A stretch of DNA of 62,214 nt from positions 1 through 62,214 of the forward strand of contig LXYH01000058.1 in the NCBI GenBank assembly GCA_001650895.1, given 5' to 3'. This stretch comes from Rhodobacteraceae bacterium EhC02. GTDB lineage: Bacteria > Pseudomonadota > Alphaproteobacteria > Rhodobacterales > Rhodobacteraceae. Below the pieces are notes generated by a model. That model did not search any database and was not told where the DNA came from. It saw only the letters and a list, made by a program, of their open reading frames with translations. Positions 44,830 to 53,516 of this stretch are shown one piece after another. The position numbers and the translations under genes were made by a program. How positions within the stretch are numbered: position 1 is the first letter of the stretch; every line of letters starts with the position of its first letter.

Positions 44830-46380
44830 TCATCCTTTCGAGGCGCGCCACTGGCCGATCATCCGGTCCGTCAGCGCATTGAGGTAAAGTCCGTTCATCA
44901 GGTGCACCCGCAGGCCCATGGCGGCCGGGTGACCCGCCCAGAGCGGGAATGTCGCCTGCGCCACCGACGCCAGCCCGAAGCTGCCGACAGCCAGCACCAG
45001 CGTCGCCCAGATCAGCCCGTCCGCCGGGGGCGGCGCGGGCAAGGTGCCCGCCGACAGGGCCGTGATGCCCGCCTGCAATCCGAAATAGGCCAGCGTGGCC
45101 GCGCCCGACATGGCGACGGTGCGGATCGTCAGCGGCCAGGGTGCCAGGTCCGCCAGACCCTGCGCGATCAGATAGGCCACGCCGAAGATCAGGATCGCGC
45201 CCAGCGCCACGGTCTGCACCGGCTTGTCCATGATCCCGAACATCAGGCCCACGACCGCGTAGATCGCAAGCGCCAGACCAAAGGCCCGCCCCACCGCGCG
45301 CAGATCGGGGATTGCCACGGGGCCGGGGCGCCGGATGCGGCCCACCTGTTCCACTGCGCCGCCCGAGGCAAGGAACGCGTGCGCCTTATACAGCGAATGC
45401 GCCACGATATGCAGCAGCGCCAGCGGAAACAGCGCAAGGCCGATCTGCAGCACCATGAAGCCCATCTGCGCGCAGGTCGACCAGGCCAGCGCGGTCTTGA
45501 CCGAAGGTTGCGTCAGGGCCACCGCAGCGCCAACCAAGGCGCTGAAGCCACCGATCAGCGCCAGAAGCGCCAGCACGCCGGGCGCGGCCAGCAGCACATC
45601 GGCAAAGCGGATCAGCAGGAAACCACCGGCGTTCACTACGCCCGCATGCAGCAGGGCCGATACGGGCGTCGGGGCCTCCATTACCTCGGTCAACCAGCCA
45701 TGGGTCGGGATCAAGGCGGATTTGAACACCGCCGCCACCGCCAGCAGCAAGGCCGCCAGCCACAGGGTCGCGGGTGTCTGGCCCGCCTGCACCGCTTGCG
45801 CGATCGCCGCGATATCGCCGGTGCCGAAGGCCTGGATCATCAGAACCGCGGCCAGCAGCAGGGCCGCCGTGCCAAGGATCCCGCTGACCGTCTTCTTGCG
45901 CGCGGCGCGCTGCGCCCGCGGCCGGTCGGGATAGAACAGGATCAGGCGGTGCAGTCCCAGCCCCACCATCGCCCATGCCAGCACCAGCTGCACCAGGTTG
46001 CCGGCACTCACCAGCAGCAGCACCGCGGCCAGCGTTGCCGCCATCATCGCCATGAAACCGCTCTGCCCCGCTTCGCCGTCCAGCGCCTTGCGCGAGAACC
46101 GCAGCACGATCCATCCCACGAAGGACACGGTCAGCAGCATCGCGACCGAGACGATGTCGACCCTTGCGGCAAAGCCAAGTGCCAGAATCCCCGGCAAGCC
46201 GAGGGTGACCGGCCCCCCGACCGCCAGCAGCACCGCAGCTCCAAGGGCACAGGCCATCGCCAGAATGGCGGCCCATTCGGGCAGATGCAGACGGACGTGC
46301 GCGCGGCCCACCGGGCGCAGCGTCAGATCAAGGGCAACCAGGGCAAGCGCCAGGGGCGCGAGATAGGCAAGAAGGGTCAT
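44830..46380 (-). CDS. dabB: DabB: NuoL/MrpA-like membrane subunit of the inorganic carbon transporter
   Basis: The 516-residue protein has some 13-14 hydrophobic segments and the antiporter-like core: VLAWAMVGLGLHRLILF, then KSALIPTHGWLTEVMEAPTPVSALLHAGVVNAGGFLLIRF (the signature of the NuoL/NdhF family, about residue 230), and LYKAHAFLASGG. With DabA downstream it forms a bicarbonate/CO2 accumulation system in the inner membrane. ATG 46380 follows GGAGAGC; an ATG six codons upstream is rejected. A LysR gene diverges 96 bases away. Confidence 0.93.
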   Translation of the reverse strand: MTLLAYLAPLALALVALDLTLRPVGRAHVRLHLPEWAAILAMACALGAAVLLAVGGPVTLGLPGILALGFAARVDIVSVAMLLTVSFVGWIVLRFSRKALDGEAGQSGFMAMMAATLAAVLLLVSAGNLVQLVLAWAMVGLGLHRLILFYPDRPRAQRAARKKTVSGILGTAALLLAAVLMIQAFGTGDIAAIAQAVQAGQTPATLWLAALLLAVAAVFKSALIPTHGWLTEVMEAPTPVSALLHAGVVNAGGFLLIRFADVLLAAPGVLALLALIGGFSALVGAAVALTQPSVKTALAWSTCAQMGFMVLQIGLALFPLALLHIVAHSLYKAHAFLASGGAVEQVGRIRRPGPVAIPDLRAVGRAFGLALAIYAVVGLMFGIMDKPVQTVALGAILIFGVAYLIAQGLADLAPWPLTIRTVAMSGAATLAYFGLQAGITALSAGTLPAPPPADGLIWATLVLAVGSFGLASVAQATFPLWAGHPAAMGLRVHLMNGLYLNALTDRMIGQWRASKG

Positions 46381-46446
46381 GGCGGGCTCTCCTGTCAAAG
46401 CTGCCAGTCAGGTAGCACCGTCGCAAAACACTAAAAAATTCATTGT

Positions 46447-46476
46447 TTTTATAAAACCGTTCTGTTTTATAAAACC
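46447..46476 (+). promoter_or_regulatory. Tandem TTTTATAAAACC repeats before the LysR start codon
   Basis: TTTTATAAAACC occurs at 46447-46458 and again at 46465-46476, an 18-bp period; each copy contains the palindrome TTTTATAAAA. The second copy ends at the base before the LysR ATG (46477), leaving no Shine-Dalgarno site. The region is starkly AT-rich in its setting. It may be the LysR binding site, the divergent promoter, or both. Confidence 0.6.
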
Positions 46477-47343
46477 ATGGCCGACCTCAACTATCATCAC
46501 CTGCGGTATTTCCGCGAGATTGCCCATATGGGCAACCTGACCCGCGCGGCGGAACGGCTGAACCTGTCGCAATCGGCCCTCTCGATCCAGTTGCGCCAGC
46601 TGGAGGATCGGCTGGGCCATCCCCTTTTCACCCGCAGCGGGCGCAGCCTGATCCTGACCGAGGCGGGCCGGATCGCACTGGATCACGCCGATCGCATCTT
46701 CGGCGCGGGCGAGGAACTGATCGCGACCCTGCGCCAGACCGGCGAGGTGCAGCAACCCCTGCGCGTGGGCGCGCAATCCACCCTCTCGCGGAATTTCCAG
46801 CTGGCTTTCCTGCGCCCCGTCCTGACCGGCGGCGAGACCGAGATCATCCTGCGCTCGGGCAGCAGCGCCGTTCTTCTCGAGGCGTTGACCGCGCTGGCGC
46901 TGGACGTGGTTCTGACCAACGAGCCCCCGCATCGCGACGGCGGCGCGGATCTGGTGACGCATCGCATCTCGGAACAGCCCATCGGGCTTTACGGTACCGC
47001 CGCGCGCATGGCGCCCCATGCGACACTGGCCGATCTTCTGCGCAACGAGCCGGTGATCCTGCCGACCGAAAGCACGATCCGCAGCGGATTCGACAGCCTC
47101 GTGGCCCGGCTGGACGTGACGCCCCGGATCGCGGCAGAGGTCGATGACATGGCCATGGTCCGCCTTCTGGCGCGCGAAAACATGGGGCTGGCCATCGCAC
47201 CCGCCGTGGTTCTGACCGATGAAATCCGGGCAGGCCTGCTGCAGGCCGCCCCCTATGAGCTGGACATCATCGAAGGTTTCTACGCGGTGACCGCACGGCG
47301 CAGTTTTCCGCATCCCTTGCTGCGGACGCTTCTGGACAGCTGA
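46477..47343 (+). CDS. LysR-family regulator, probable regulator of dabBA
   Basis: The 288-residue protein has the LysR helix-turn-helix (LNYHHLRYFREIAHMGNLTRAAERLNLSQSALSIQLRQLEDRLGHPLFTRSGR) and an effector-binding domain (LRVGAQSTLSRNFQLAFL; LVARLDVTPRIAAEVDDMAMVRLLARENMGLAIAP). It is divergent from dabBA with a 96-base gap, and LysR-type regulators are often found next to dab genes. It likely responds to inorganic carbon status; this is inference. The ATG lies directly after an 18-bp-periodic repeat and lacks an upstream ribosome site. Confidence 0.9.
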   Translation: MADLNYHHLRYFREIAHMGNLTRAAERLNLSQSALSIQLRQLEDRLGHPLFTRSGRSLILTEAGRIALDHADRIFGAGEELIATLRQTGEVQQPLRVGAQSTLSRNFQLAFLRPVLTGGETEIILRSGSSAVLLEALTALALDVVLTNEPPHRDGGADLVTHRISEQPIGLYGTAARMAPHATLADLLRNEPVILPTESTIRSGFDSLVARLDVTPRIAAEVDDMAMVRLLARENMGLAIAPAVVLTDEIRAGLLQAAPYELDIIEGFYAVTARRSFPHPLLRTLLDS

Positions 47344-47462
47344 GGCCGCGCAGGTGTCGGCACAAGGCGCGCGGAATTGTCTGCCAGACGCCTGCGGCCT
47401 ATAAGATGGAACGACACAGCGGCCGGCCCGGGCCGCATCACCAATCCCGCAGCAGGGAAAGA

Positions 47463-48566
47463 ATGCTTATGGACAGACGGTCATTCCTCAAGGCAACGGC
47501 CATGGGCGCGGCAGCCGGGACCGTCGCGGCACTTGCGGCACCGGCGCTGTCCCAAGGCCGCATTGCCTGGCGGATGCAGGCCAGCGCCGTTCCCACGGCG
47601 GCAGATGACACGGCAGAGGCGCAAAGCCTGGCCGCGCGGATCGACACGCTCAGCGAGGGACAGTTGACCGTTGAATTGGTCGCGCCCGCGCCGTCCGCAG
47701 CCCCCGGCGCGGCGCTGGATGCGGTGATCGCCGGGCGCGCGCAGATGGGGCACGGCCCGGTAAATGACTGGCAGAACAGATCCGGGGCGCTGCCCTTTCT
47801 GGCCGGCATGCCCTTCGGCCTGACCGCGCCCGAGATGGCGACATGGCTGCAGACCCCCGAGACCCAAGCGCTGGCGGATGCGGTGCATGCGCCCTTCGGG
47901 GTCAAGGTCTTTCCGTGCGGCGACACTGGCCCGCAGTCCGGCGGCTGGTTCCGCACCGCCCTTGCGGGGATCGAGGATCTGCAGGGCCTGCGCCTGCTGA
48001 GTGCCGGGCTTTCTGCACAGGTCTGGCGCATGATGGGCCTGTCACCTGTTGCCATGGCGGCGGATGAAACACTGGCGGCCTTGCTGGCCGGCGCGCTGGA
48101 CGGGATCGAATTTGCCGGTGCCGCGCGGGATCTGGACATGGGGTTCCACGCGGCCTGCAAGCATTATTACGCCATGTCATTTACCCGACCAGCAACAGCC
48201 CGTGGGCTGATCATCGACAAACAGGCCTATCTTGACCTGCCCCAATCCCTTCAAGCCGTCCTGCAGCGCGCCTGCGCCGAGGCACATCGCGACAGCCTGG
48301 CCAGAAGCACCGCACGCGACACGGCGGCACGGCAAAGCATGACGGCATCCCATGGCGTGGCACTCCATCCGGTCTTTCCCGACAGCGTCCTGCAAGCGGG
48401 CGGCAAGGCCGCGTCCGAAATCATCCGGGCGCTGCGCGACAGCACCGATCCCCTGGTGCGACGCACCGCCGAAAGCTATCTGGTGGCGCTTGGGTCCATG
48501 CCACCGCAGGCCGATGGCGCCGATGCGGCCTATCTTGCCGCACGGGCGCGTTTCCTGCTGATCTGA
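47463..48566 (+). CDS. TRAP-type substrate-binding protein without permease genes, Tat-exported
   Basis: The 367-residue protein has a twin-arginine signal, MDRRSFLKATAMGAAAGTVAALAAPALSQG. The mature part follows the DctP/TakP plan (LPFLAGMPFGLTAPEMATWL; GDTGPQSGGWFRTALAGIEDLQGLRLL; MSFTRPATARGLIIDK). Compared with the binding protein at 20700, the usual PxR motif (KMRIPG there) is replaced by RLLSAG, so the ligand may differ. No DctQ or DctM gene is adjacent. ATGs at 47463 and 47469 both follow the AGGGAAAG site; I take the first. Confidence 0.8.
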   Translation: MLMDRRSFLKATAMGAAAGTVAALAAPALSQGRIAWRMQASAVPTAADDTAEAQSLAARIDTLSEGQLTVELVAPAPSAAPGAALDAVIAGRAQMGHGPVNDWQNRSGALPFLAGMPFGLTAPEMATWLQTPETQALADAVHAPFGVKVFPCGDTGPQSGGWFRTALAGIEDLQGLRLLSAGLSAQVWRMMGLSPVAMAADETLAALLAGALDGIEFAGAARDLDMGFHAACKHYYAMSFTRPATARGLIIDKQAYLDLPQSLQAVLQRACAEAHRDSLARSTARDTAARQSMTASHGVALHPVFPDSVLQAGGKAASEIIRALRDSTDPLVRRTAESYLVALGSMPPQADGADAAYLAARARFLLI

Positions 48567-48727
48567 GGATCGCGAAAGGCAACGCCGCGTGCCCGGCTTT
48601 CGGGCAGATCGGCGGGCTTGTGGAACGCGATGGCGCACGGCAAGGGCCGCGCCCCCCGATTTCTCTTGTGCCGCGTCCTGCAAGGCCGCAGATCTATGCA
48701 CAACAGCATGAACGCGGATGCATGATC

Positions 48728-49342
48728 ATGACGGACAGGCCCCGGACAGCCGCAGGCATGGGCCATAACGCGCCCCCCGAGCCTGTCAGCCTCTGGCACA
48801 AGCACATGTGGGAACGTGCGCGCGCCGAACAGGCCGCCAAGCGCCCGCCCATGGCCGTTGTCCGCATGCAGATGGCGCGCGCGGCCGAACTGGGGATGGG
48901 TTATGCCGATTACGCCGCCTTGCATCGCACGGCCGGGCGCGATCCGGCCGGGTTGATCTTTACCCCTGCCGCCTTGAACCTGCGCCTTGCGCGGCGGCTG
49001 GTGCTGCCCGATGCGGTGCGCGCACATCTGGCGCGGCTGCGCGATTGTCACCTTCTGGCGCTCGCCCCGGAAGGCGAAGCCCCGGAGGCGTTTCTCGAGG
49101 AATTGCGCGATGTCTCGGACTTGCCCTTCGCCACGGCGGCCGCCATGCCCTCGGCGCAGAGTTCCTGGTCAGGCCTGGTGCAGGCGATCCGGTCGGCGCT
49201 TGATCCGCTCAGGCTGCCGGGTTCGGCGCTCGCGCTGATCGGCGCATTGCCCGCCGAGGAACGGATTTGCGCAGGGCTGTGCACGGCGGGACGGCTGGCT
49301 GGCGTGCTGGACAGCAACACCTATTTCCGCCCCGCCGGCTGA
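48728..49342 (+). CDS. Conserved-looking hypothetical protein
   Basis: I do not recognise this 204-residue protein. It has no signal peptide or membrane helix. The N-terminal part reads MGHNAPPEPVSLWHKHMWERARAEQA and is strongly helical and basic. A middle segment (GYADYAALHRTAGRDPAGLIFTPAALNLRLARRLVL) is followed by an acidic and then hydrophobic C-terminal half. ATG codons at 48722 and 48728 compete and neither has a strong ribosome site. It follows the orphan binding protein in the same direction after about 155 bases. The reading frame has normal host-like codon use, so it is probably real. Confidence 0.6.
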   Translation: MTDRPRTAAGMGHNAPPEPVSLWHKHMWERARAEQAAKRPPMAVVRMQMARAAELGMGYADYAALHRTAGRDPAGLIFTPAALNLRLARRLVLPDAVRAHLARLRDCHLLALAPEGEAPEAFLEELRDVSDLPFATAAAMPSAQSSWSGLVQAIRSALDPLRLPGSALALIGALPAEERICAGLCTAGRLAGVLDSNTYFRPAG

Positions 49343-49346
49343 TGCG

Positions 49347-50213
49347 TCAGTTCTGATCCGGCGCGATCTTGTCCTGGGTGCGCAGATCGAAATCACTGGC
49401 GTCGTGACGCTCGTGCAGTTGCAGCGCCGGATCACCGAAGGCACGGTTCACCATGCGCCCCCGCTTGACCGCAGGCCGCGCGTCGATCTTCTCGGCCCAG
49501 TCCATGACATGGGTGTAGGAAGTCACGTCCAGGAATTCCGCCGCCTCGTAAAGCCGGCCCAGCACCAACTGGCCATACCAGGCCCAGATTGCCATGTCCG
49601 CGATCGTATAGTCATCCCCCGCCATATAGGCGTGATCGGCCAGGTGCCGGTCCAGCACATCCAGCTGGCGCTTTGTCTCCATCGCGAAACGGTCGATGCA
49701 ATATTCGAACTTCTCGGGCGCATAGGCGTAGAAATGGCCGAAACCGCCGCCCAGATAGGGCGCACTGCCCATCTGCCAGAACAGCCATGACAGGCACTCG
49801 GTCCGCGCCGCATGATCGGTCGGCAGGAAGGCCCCGAACTTTTCCGCAAGGTAAAGCAGGATCGCACCGGATTCGAAGACGCGCTGCGGGGTGGCGCCAC
49901 TACGATCCTCAAGCGCGGGGATCTTCGAGTTGGGGTTGATCCCCACGAAACCGCTGCCGAACTGGTCGCCTTCGTTGATGCGGATCAGCCAGGCATCATA
50001 TTCCGCCCCTGTATGCCCTGCGGCCAGCAGTTCCTCGAGCATCACGGTGACCTTGACCCCATTGGGCGTGGCCAGCGAATAAAGCTGGAACGGATGTTTT
50101 CCGACCGGCAGGTCCTTGTCATGGGTGGCCCCCGCGATGGGGCGGTTGATATTGGCGAAACGGCCGCCGTTGCCGGGGGTCCAGGTCCAGACTTTGGGAG
50201 GGGTATAGGTCAT
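49347..50213 (-). CDS. yghU: YghU-type glutathione-dependent disulfide-bond oxidoreductase
   Basis: The 288-residue protein matches the Nu-class glutathione transferase YghU: the N-terminal extension YTPPKVWTW-x6-GRFANINRPIAGATH, the thioredoxin-like domain with PNGVKVTVMLEELLAAG, the SNAIL-type motif as FESGAILLYLAEKFG, and helical C-terminal domain with GDDYTIADMAIWAW. Such enzymes bind two glutathiones and reduce disulfides of organic substrates. It is a stand-alone gene that converges on the hypothetical gene to its left. Confidence 0.9.
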   Translation of the reverse strand: MTYTPPKVWTWTPGNGGRFANINRPIAGATHDKDLPVGKHPFQLYSLATPNGVKVTVMLEELLAAGHTGAEYDAWLIRINEGDQFGSGFVGINPNSKIPALEDRSGATPQRVFESGAILLYLAEKFGAFLPTDHAARTECLSWLFWQMGSAPYLGGGFGHFYAYAPEKFEYCIDRFAMETKRQLDVLDRHLADHAYMAGDDYTIADMAIWAWYGQLVLGRLYEAAEFLDVTSYTHVMDWAEKIDARPAVKRGRMVNRAFGDPALQLHERHDASDFDLRTQDKIAPDQN

Positions 50214-50300
50214 GGGTCACTCTCGCTTTGCGTTGGTCTGCGGGGAACCTAGTCCATGGCGCGGGCAGACACACCCCCCTTGCGGGACAGAGTTTCGTGA

Positions 50301-50747
50301 TCAGTCGCGCCGCTCGCGTTCGGGGTGCCAGTAGCGTTGCATCATCAGATAGGTGAACGAGGCCGACCATGTGATCAGCAGGAACCCGTTCAGCGCCTCA
50401 AGCCCGACGATCATGCGGATGGGGCCGTAGGGATGGATTTCGCCGATACCCAGCGTGGTATAGCTGGTCAGGGAAAAATAGAAATAATCCAGCGCGGTCC
50501 CCTCGAAGACACCACCGATACCGCCAAATCCTTCGAATTGCAGCAAGACCGCATAGGCCACCGCGTAAAGGCCGATTTCAAGGATATGGCCGATCATGCA
50601 GGCGATGATCACCACAAGAACCCGCTGGCGTGCCCGGATCGGCAGATCGGGCAGCAGCTTGCCGGTGATGCGCAGCACCTCGTAATGGATCAGCACGGTT
50701 GCGCCCAGAAGAAACAGCGCAACAAGGATGATCGTCAGAAGGATCAC
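50301..50747 (-). CDS. Small two-TM potassium channel-like membrane protein
   Basis: The 148-residue protein has an N-terminal membrane helix (ILLTIILVALFLLGATVLIHY), another at about residues 45-68 (VLVVIIACMIGHILEIGLYAVAYAVLL), a pore loop with SLTSYTTLGIGEIHPYG resembling a channel selectivity filter (T-x-G-x-G), and a last helix (GLEALNGFLLITWSASFTYLMM). The filter has GIGE where potassium channels carry GYGD/GFGD, so ion selectivity is uncertain. No cytoplasmic sensor domain is attached. Confidence 0.78.
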   Translation of the reverse strand: MILLTIILVALFLLGATVLIHYEVLRITGKLLPDLPIRARQRVLVVIIACMIGHILEIGLYAVAYAVLLQFEGFGGIGGVFEGTALDYFYFSLTSYTTLGIGEIHPYGPIRMIVGLEALNGFLLITWSASFTYLMMQRYWHPERERRD

Positions 50748-50787
50748 AAGGGCCTTCCCTCAGACAAGGATGCCGCGCCCTGCCTTG

Positions 50788-52671
50788 TCACTCGGCCCAT
50801 TCCCAGGGGCGGGTGAAGGCCCCTAGCACATGGCCGACCTCGTCGTCATGCACGACACCGGTGCGGCTGACACGGGCGACCAGACCACGTTTCTTGTCAT
50901 CGACCACCTCGATGACGCTGGCGTTCAGCCGCGCCTCCTCCAGCGCCGCATTGTAGACGCGGGTGATGGCGCGCTTGCGCAGATCGGGCTTGAAGACCTT
51001 GCCGACGGCCGTCTTGGGCAGTTCCGGCAGCACTTCGACGAATTTCGGCAGGGCCGCGCGCTCGTGCACGTGGATCTTGCAATGCTCGACCAACTCGGCC
51101 CCCGTCACCGTGCCACCCGCGACCAGTTCAACATAGGCGCAGGGCAGTTCGCCCGCATGGGCGTCGGGCTGGCCGATGGCACCGGCAAAGGCCACATCCC
51201 TGTGCGCCAGCAGCGCCTCCTCGATCTCGGCGGGGTCGATGTTGTGCCCACCGCGAATGATCAGGTCCTTGGCGCGACCCGTGATCCACATGTAGCCATC
51301 GGCGTCGATCCGGCCCAGATCGCCGGTCCGCAGGAACCGGTCGTAGTGGTAAAGATCGCGGTTCTTGTCTTCCTCGGTATAGGTGTTGCCGGCCCAGACA
51401 CCGGGGTTGGCGATGCAGATCTCGCCCACCTCGTCGGCCGCACATTCCACCGGCGCACCATCGACGGTCTTGAGGATCTTGACCTCGGTATAGGGAAAGC
51501 GGATGCCGACCGATCCCACCTTCTTTTCGCCGTCCACAGGGTTGACCGACACGAGGCAGGTGGCTTCGGTCAGACCGTAGCCTTCCACGATGGTCACACC
51601 GGTTGCAGCCTCGAAGCGCTTGAACAGTTCCAGCGGCAAGGGCGCCGAGCCCGAGAACGAGGTCTTGACCGTGGATACATCCGCATCGACCGGGCGCTGC
51701 ATCAGCGCCGAAATGGCCGTGGGCACGGTGATGATGAAGGTGATCTTCCAACGCTCGATCAGCTTCCAGAAATTGTCGAACACGCCCTCGCCGCGATACC
51801 CCGCAGGTGTCGGGAACACCACATGCGCACCCGAATAGATCACGGCCATCATGATCACGTGGCAGGCAAAGACGTGGAACATGGGCAAGGGGCAGATCAC
51901 GTTGTCTTCGGGCGTGTAAAGCAGCGTGCCGCCCAGCCAGCCGTTATAGATGATCCCCGAATAGCGATGCTGCGCGACCTTGGGCATGCCGGTGGTGCCG
52001 CCGGTATGGAAATAGGCGGCAACCCGGTCACCCGCGCTGTCGGCAAAGGCCAGCGTCTTGGGCTGGCGCGCCAGTTCGGCGTTGAAATTCTTGACATCGG
52101 CATGATGGTTGCCGGGGTTCTTGGGGCGCACAAGCGGCACGATCCAGGATTTCGGCGGAGTCAGGTAGCGATTGAGATCAACCTCAAGCACCGTGTGCAC
52201 GCCGGGGGCATGGCGCACCGCTTCGGCGGTCTTTTGCGCCACGTCGGTCTTGGGGAACGCCTTGAGCGTGACGACGACCTTGGCCTTGGTCTCGCGCAGG
52301 ATGGCGCCGATCTGTTCAGGCTCAAGCAGCGGATTGATCGGGTTGATGATCCCCGCAATGGCACCGCCGAGGATGGTCAGAACCGTCTCGTTGCAGTTGG
52401 GCAGGACGCAAGCGACCACATCGCCCTCACCGATGCCGAGGCTGCGGAACAGGTTCGCCGCCTGACAGGTCTTTTCATGCAGCTGCGTCCAGTTGAGTGT
52501 TTCGGCCTTGTCGGTCGGACCGCTGAGCAGCTGGAACGTGACGGCCTTGCCAAGAGGGACCTTGTCACGCGTCTGGCTCAGCATCTGATAAAGGGTCTTG
52601 GGCACGTCGCGTTCGGCCCATGGCATCTCGGTTTCAAGCGCGATCGTATCTGCGACAGATGCAAAACCCAT
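50788..52671 (-). CDS. Acyl-CoA synthetase (AMP-forming)
   Basis: The 627-residue protein has the ANL-family P-loop YFHTGGTTGMPKVAQH near residue 230, VEGYGLTEATCLVSVNP (A5), LRTGDLGRIDADGYMWITGRAKDLIIRGGHNIDPAEIEEAL (A7-A8) and the catalytic lysine region LPKTAVGKVFKPDLRKRA. It should activate a carboxylic acid, probably a fatty or aryl-alkanoic acid, as its CoA ester. GGGGAGGACC precedes the ATG. It is transcribed away from the MarR pair, and no other beta-oxidation gene is adjacent. Confidence 0.88.
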   Translation of the reverse strand: MGFASVADTIALETEMPWAERDVPKTLYQMLSQTRDKVPLGKAVTFQLLSGPTDKAETLNWTQLHEKTCQAANLFRSLGIGEGDVVACVLPNCNETVLTILGGAIAGIINPINPLLEPEQIGAILRETKAKVVVTLKAFPKTDVAQKTAEAVRHAPGVHTVLEVDLNRYLTPPKSWIVPLVRPKNPGNHHADVKNFNAELARQPKTLAFADSAGDRVAAYFHTGGTTGMPKVAQHRYSGIIYNGWLGGTLLYTPEDNVICPLPMFHVFACHVIMMAVIYSGAHVVFPTPAGYRGEGVFDNFWKLIERWKITFIITVPTAISALMQRPVDADVSTVKTSFSGSAPLPLELFKRFEAATGVTIVEGYGLTEATCLVSVNPVDGEKKVGSVGIRFPYTEVKILKTVDGAPVECAADEVGEICIANPGVWAGNTYTEEDKNRDLYHYDRFLRTGDLGRIDADGYMWITGRAKDLIIRGGHNIDPAEIEEALLAHRDVAFAGAIGQPDAHAGELPCAYVELVAGGTVTGAELVEHCKIHVHERAALPKFVEVLPELPKTAVGKVFKPDLRKRAITRVYNAALEEARLNASVIEVVDDKKRGLVARVSRTGVVHDDEVGHVLGAFTRPWEWAE

Positions 52672-52886
52672 CTCGGTCCTCCCCTGGGGACCGCGATGGC
52701 GGCCCGTACCTCATCCTCGGTGGATAATGTGGAAGGGATTTCGTCAGGATACAAGAGCGAGGCTGCCAAGATGGCGTGACGTCAGGGCTGAACGGGGCCG
52801 AATTCGTGCGGGGCCAAACTCCGCATTTCTGCAGGAAACCACGGACGACCCCATGCGCCCCCACAAGCGCAAAGGCAGGCAGCACC

Positions 52887-53468
52887 CTACCCCTTGCGAG
52901 CTGCCACAACACGGACCACCCGGCCTGCAAGGCCTGCGATCAGTGACAGAACCAGACAGGCCATCGCTGCCGTCAGCAAGGCGAACTTGACCGCCGCCGC
53001 ACCGGAATAGGCCAGGGCCAGAATCTGCGGGATCGCCTCGGGCCGGGTCAGCGTCCCGAAGGACAGCAGGTTCTCCAACGCGTCGAAACCGGCCCCCGCC
53101 ACGCCAAGGATCGCCGCGGCCACACCCAGCCGCCAGCCCCAGTCGCCCGCGCGGTTGATCTTCCCCCCCAATCGCGCCGCAAGCAGCCCAAGGAACACGG
53201 CAACCGCCATCACCGCAGCGATGAACCCGAAGTCGATGAACTGGGTCTGCCAATAGATCGGCAATGTCCCGGCGTCGCGCATATGCGCATAATAGCCCTC
53301 GATGACCTGTGCATCGAAAGCCAGCTGTCCGGTTGCATAGTCGACAGGGTGGCGTGATGCCGCATAGCTGGCGTCCAGCCGGGCCTTGATCCATTGAAAT
53401 CCAGCAAAAGCAAGGGCCGAGGCCGCCAGATGGGCGACCAGCGGCATGCGGGTAACGACCGAAAACAT
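52887..53468 (-). CDS. Four-helix membrane protein of unknown function, MarR-divergent
   Basis: The 193-residue protein has about four hydrophobic helices: VAHLAASALAFAGFQW, FIDFGFIAAVMAVAVFLGLLAA, WRLGVAAAILGVAGAGFDALENLL, and FALLTAAMACLVLSLIAGLAG. The D-x2-EN motif at the end of the third helix is distinctive, but I do not recognise the family. I chose ATG 53468 because GGAG lies six bases upstream; ATG 53480 has no site. Its upstream region carries a perfect operator-like dyad shared with the divergent MarR gene, so expression is probably MarR-repressed. Confidence 0.7.
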   Translation of the reverse strand: MFSVVTRMPLVAHLAASALAFAGFQWIKARLDASYAASRHPVDYATGQLAFDAQVIEGYYAHMRDAGTLPIYWQTQFIDFGFIAAVMAVAVFLGLLAARLGGKINRAGDWGWRLGVAAAILGVAGAGFDALENLLSFGTLTRPEAIPQILALAYSGAAAVKFALLTAAMACLVLSLIAGLAGRVVRVVAARKG

Positions 53469-53483
53469 ACGATTCTCCATTTT

Positions 53484-53511
53484 ACATTCCACGGAATGTT
53501 TTTTACATTCC
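53484..53511. promoter_or_regulatory. MarR-type operator with three ACATTCC half-sites
   Basis: ACATTCCACGGAATGT (53484-53499) is a perfect dyad with 7-bp arms and a two-base centre; a third half-site ACATTCC follows at 53505-53511. It lies between the divergent membrane-protein and MarR genes, 5 bases before the MarR ATG. The geometry suits binding by a MarR dimer with autorepression. Confidence 0.75.
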
Positions 53512-53516
53512 TTGTT

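Noticed and set aside
44635-46434. Plus-strand frame of 599 codons opposite dabB
   Set aside because: It is the Gln/Arg/His-rich shadow of a multi-helix membrane protein; there is no start site or domain.
50830-52779. Plus-strand frame of 649 codons opposite the acyl-CoA synthetase
   Set aside because: The minus-strand synthetase has every ANL motif in order; the opposite frame shows none.
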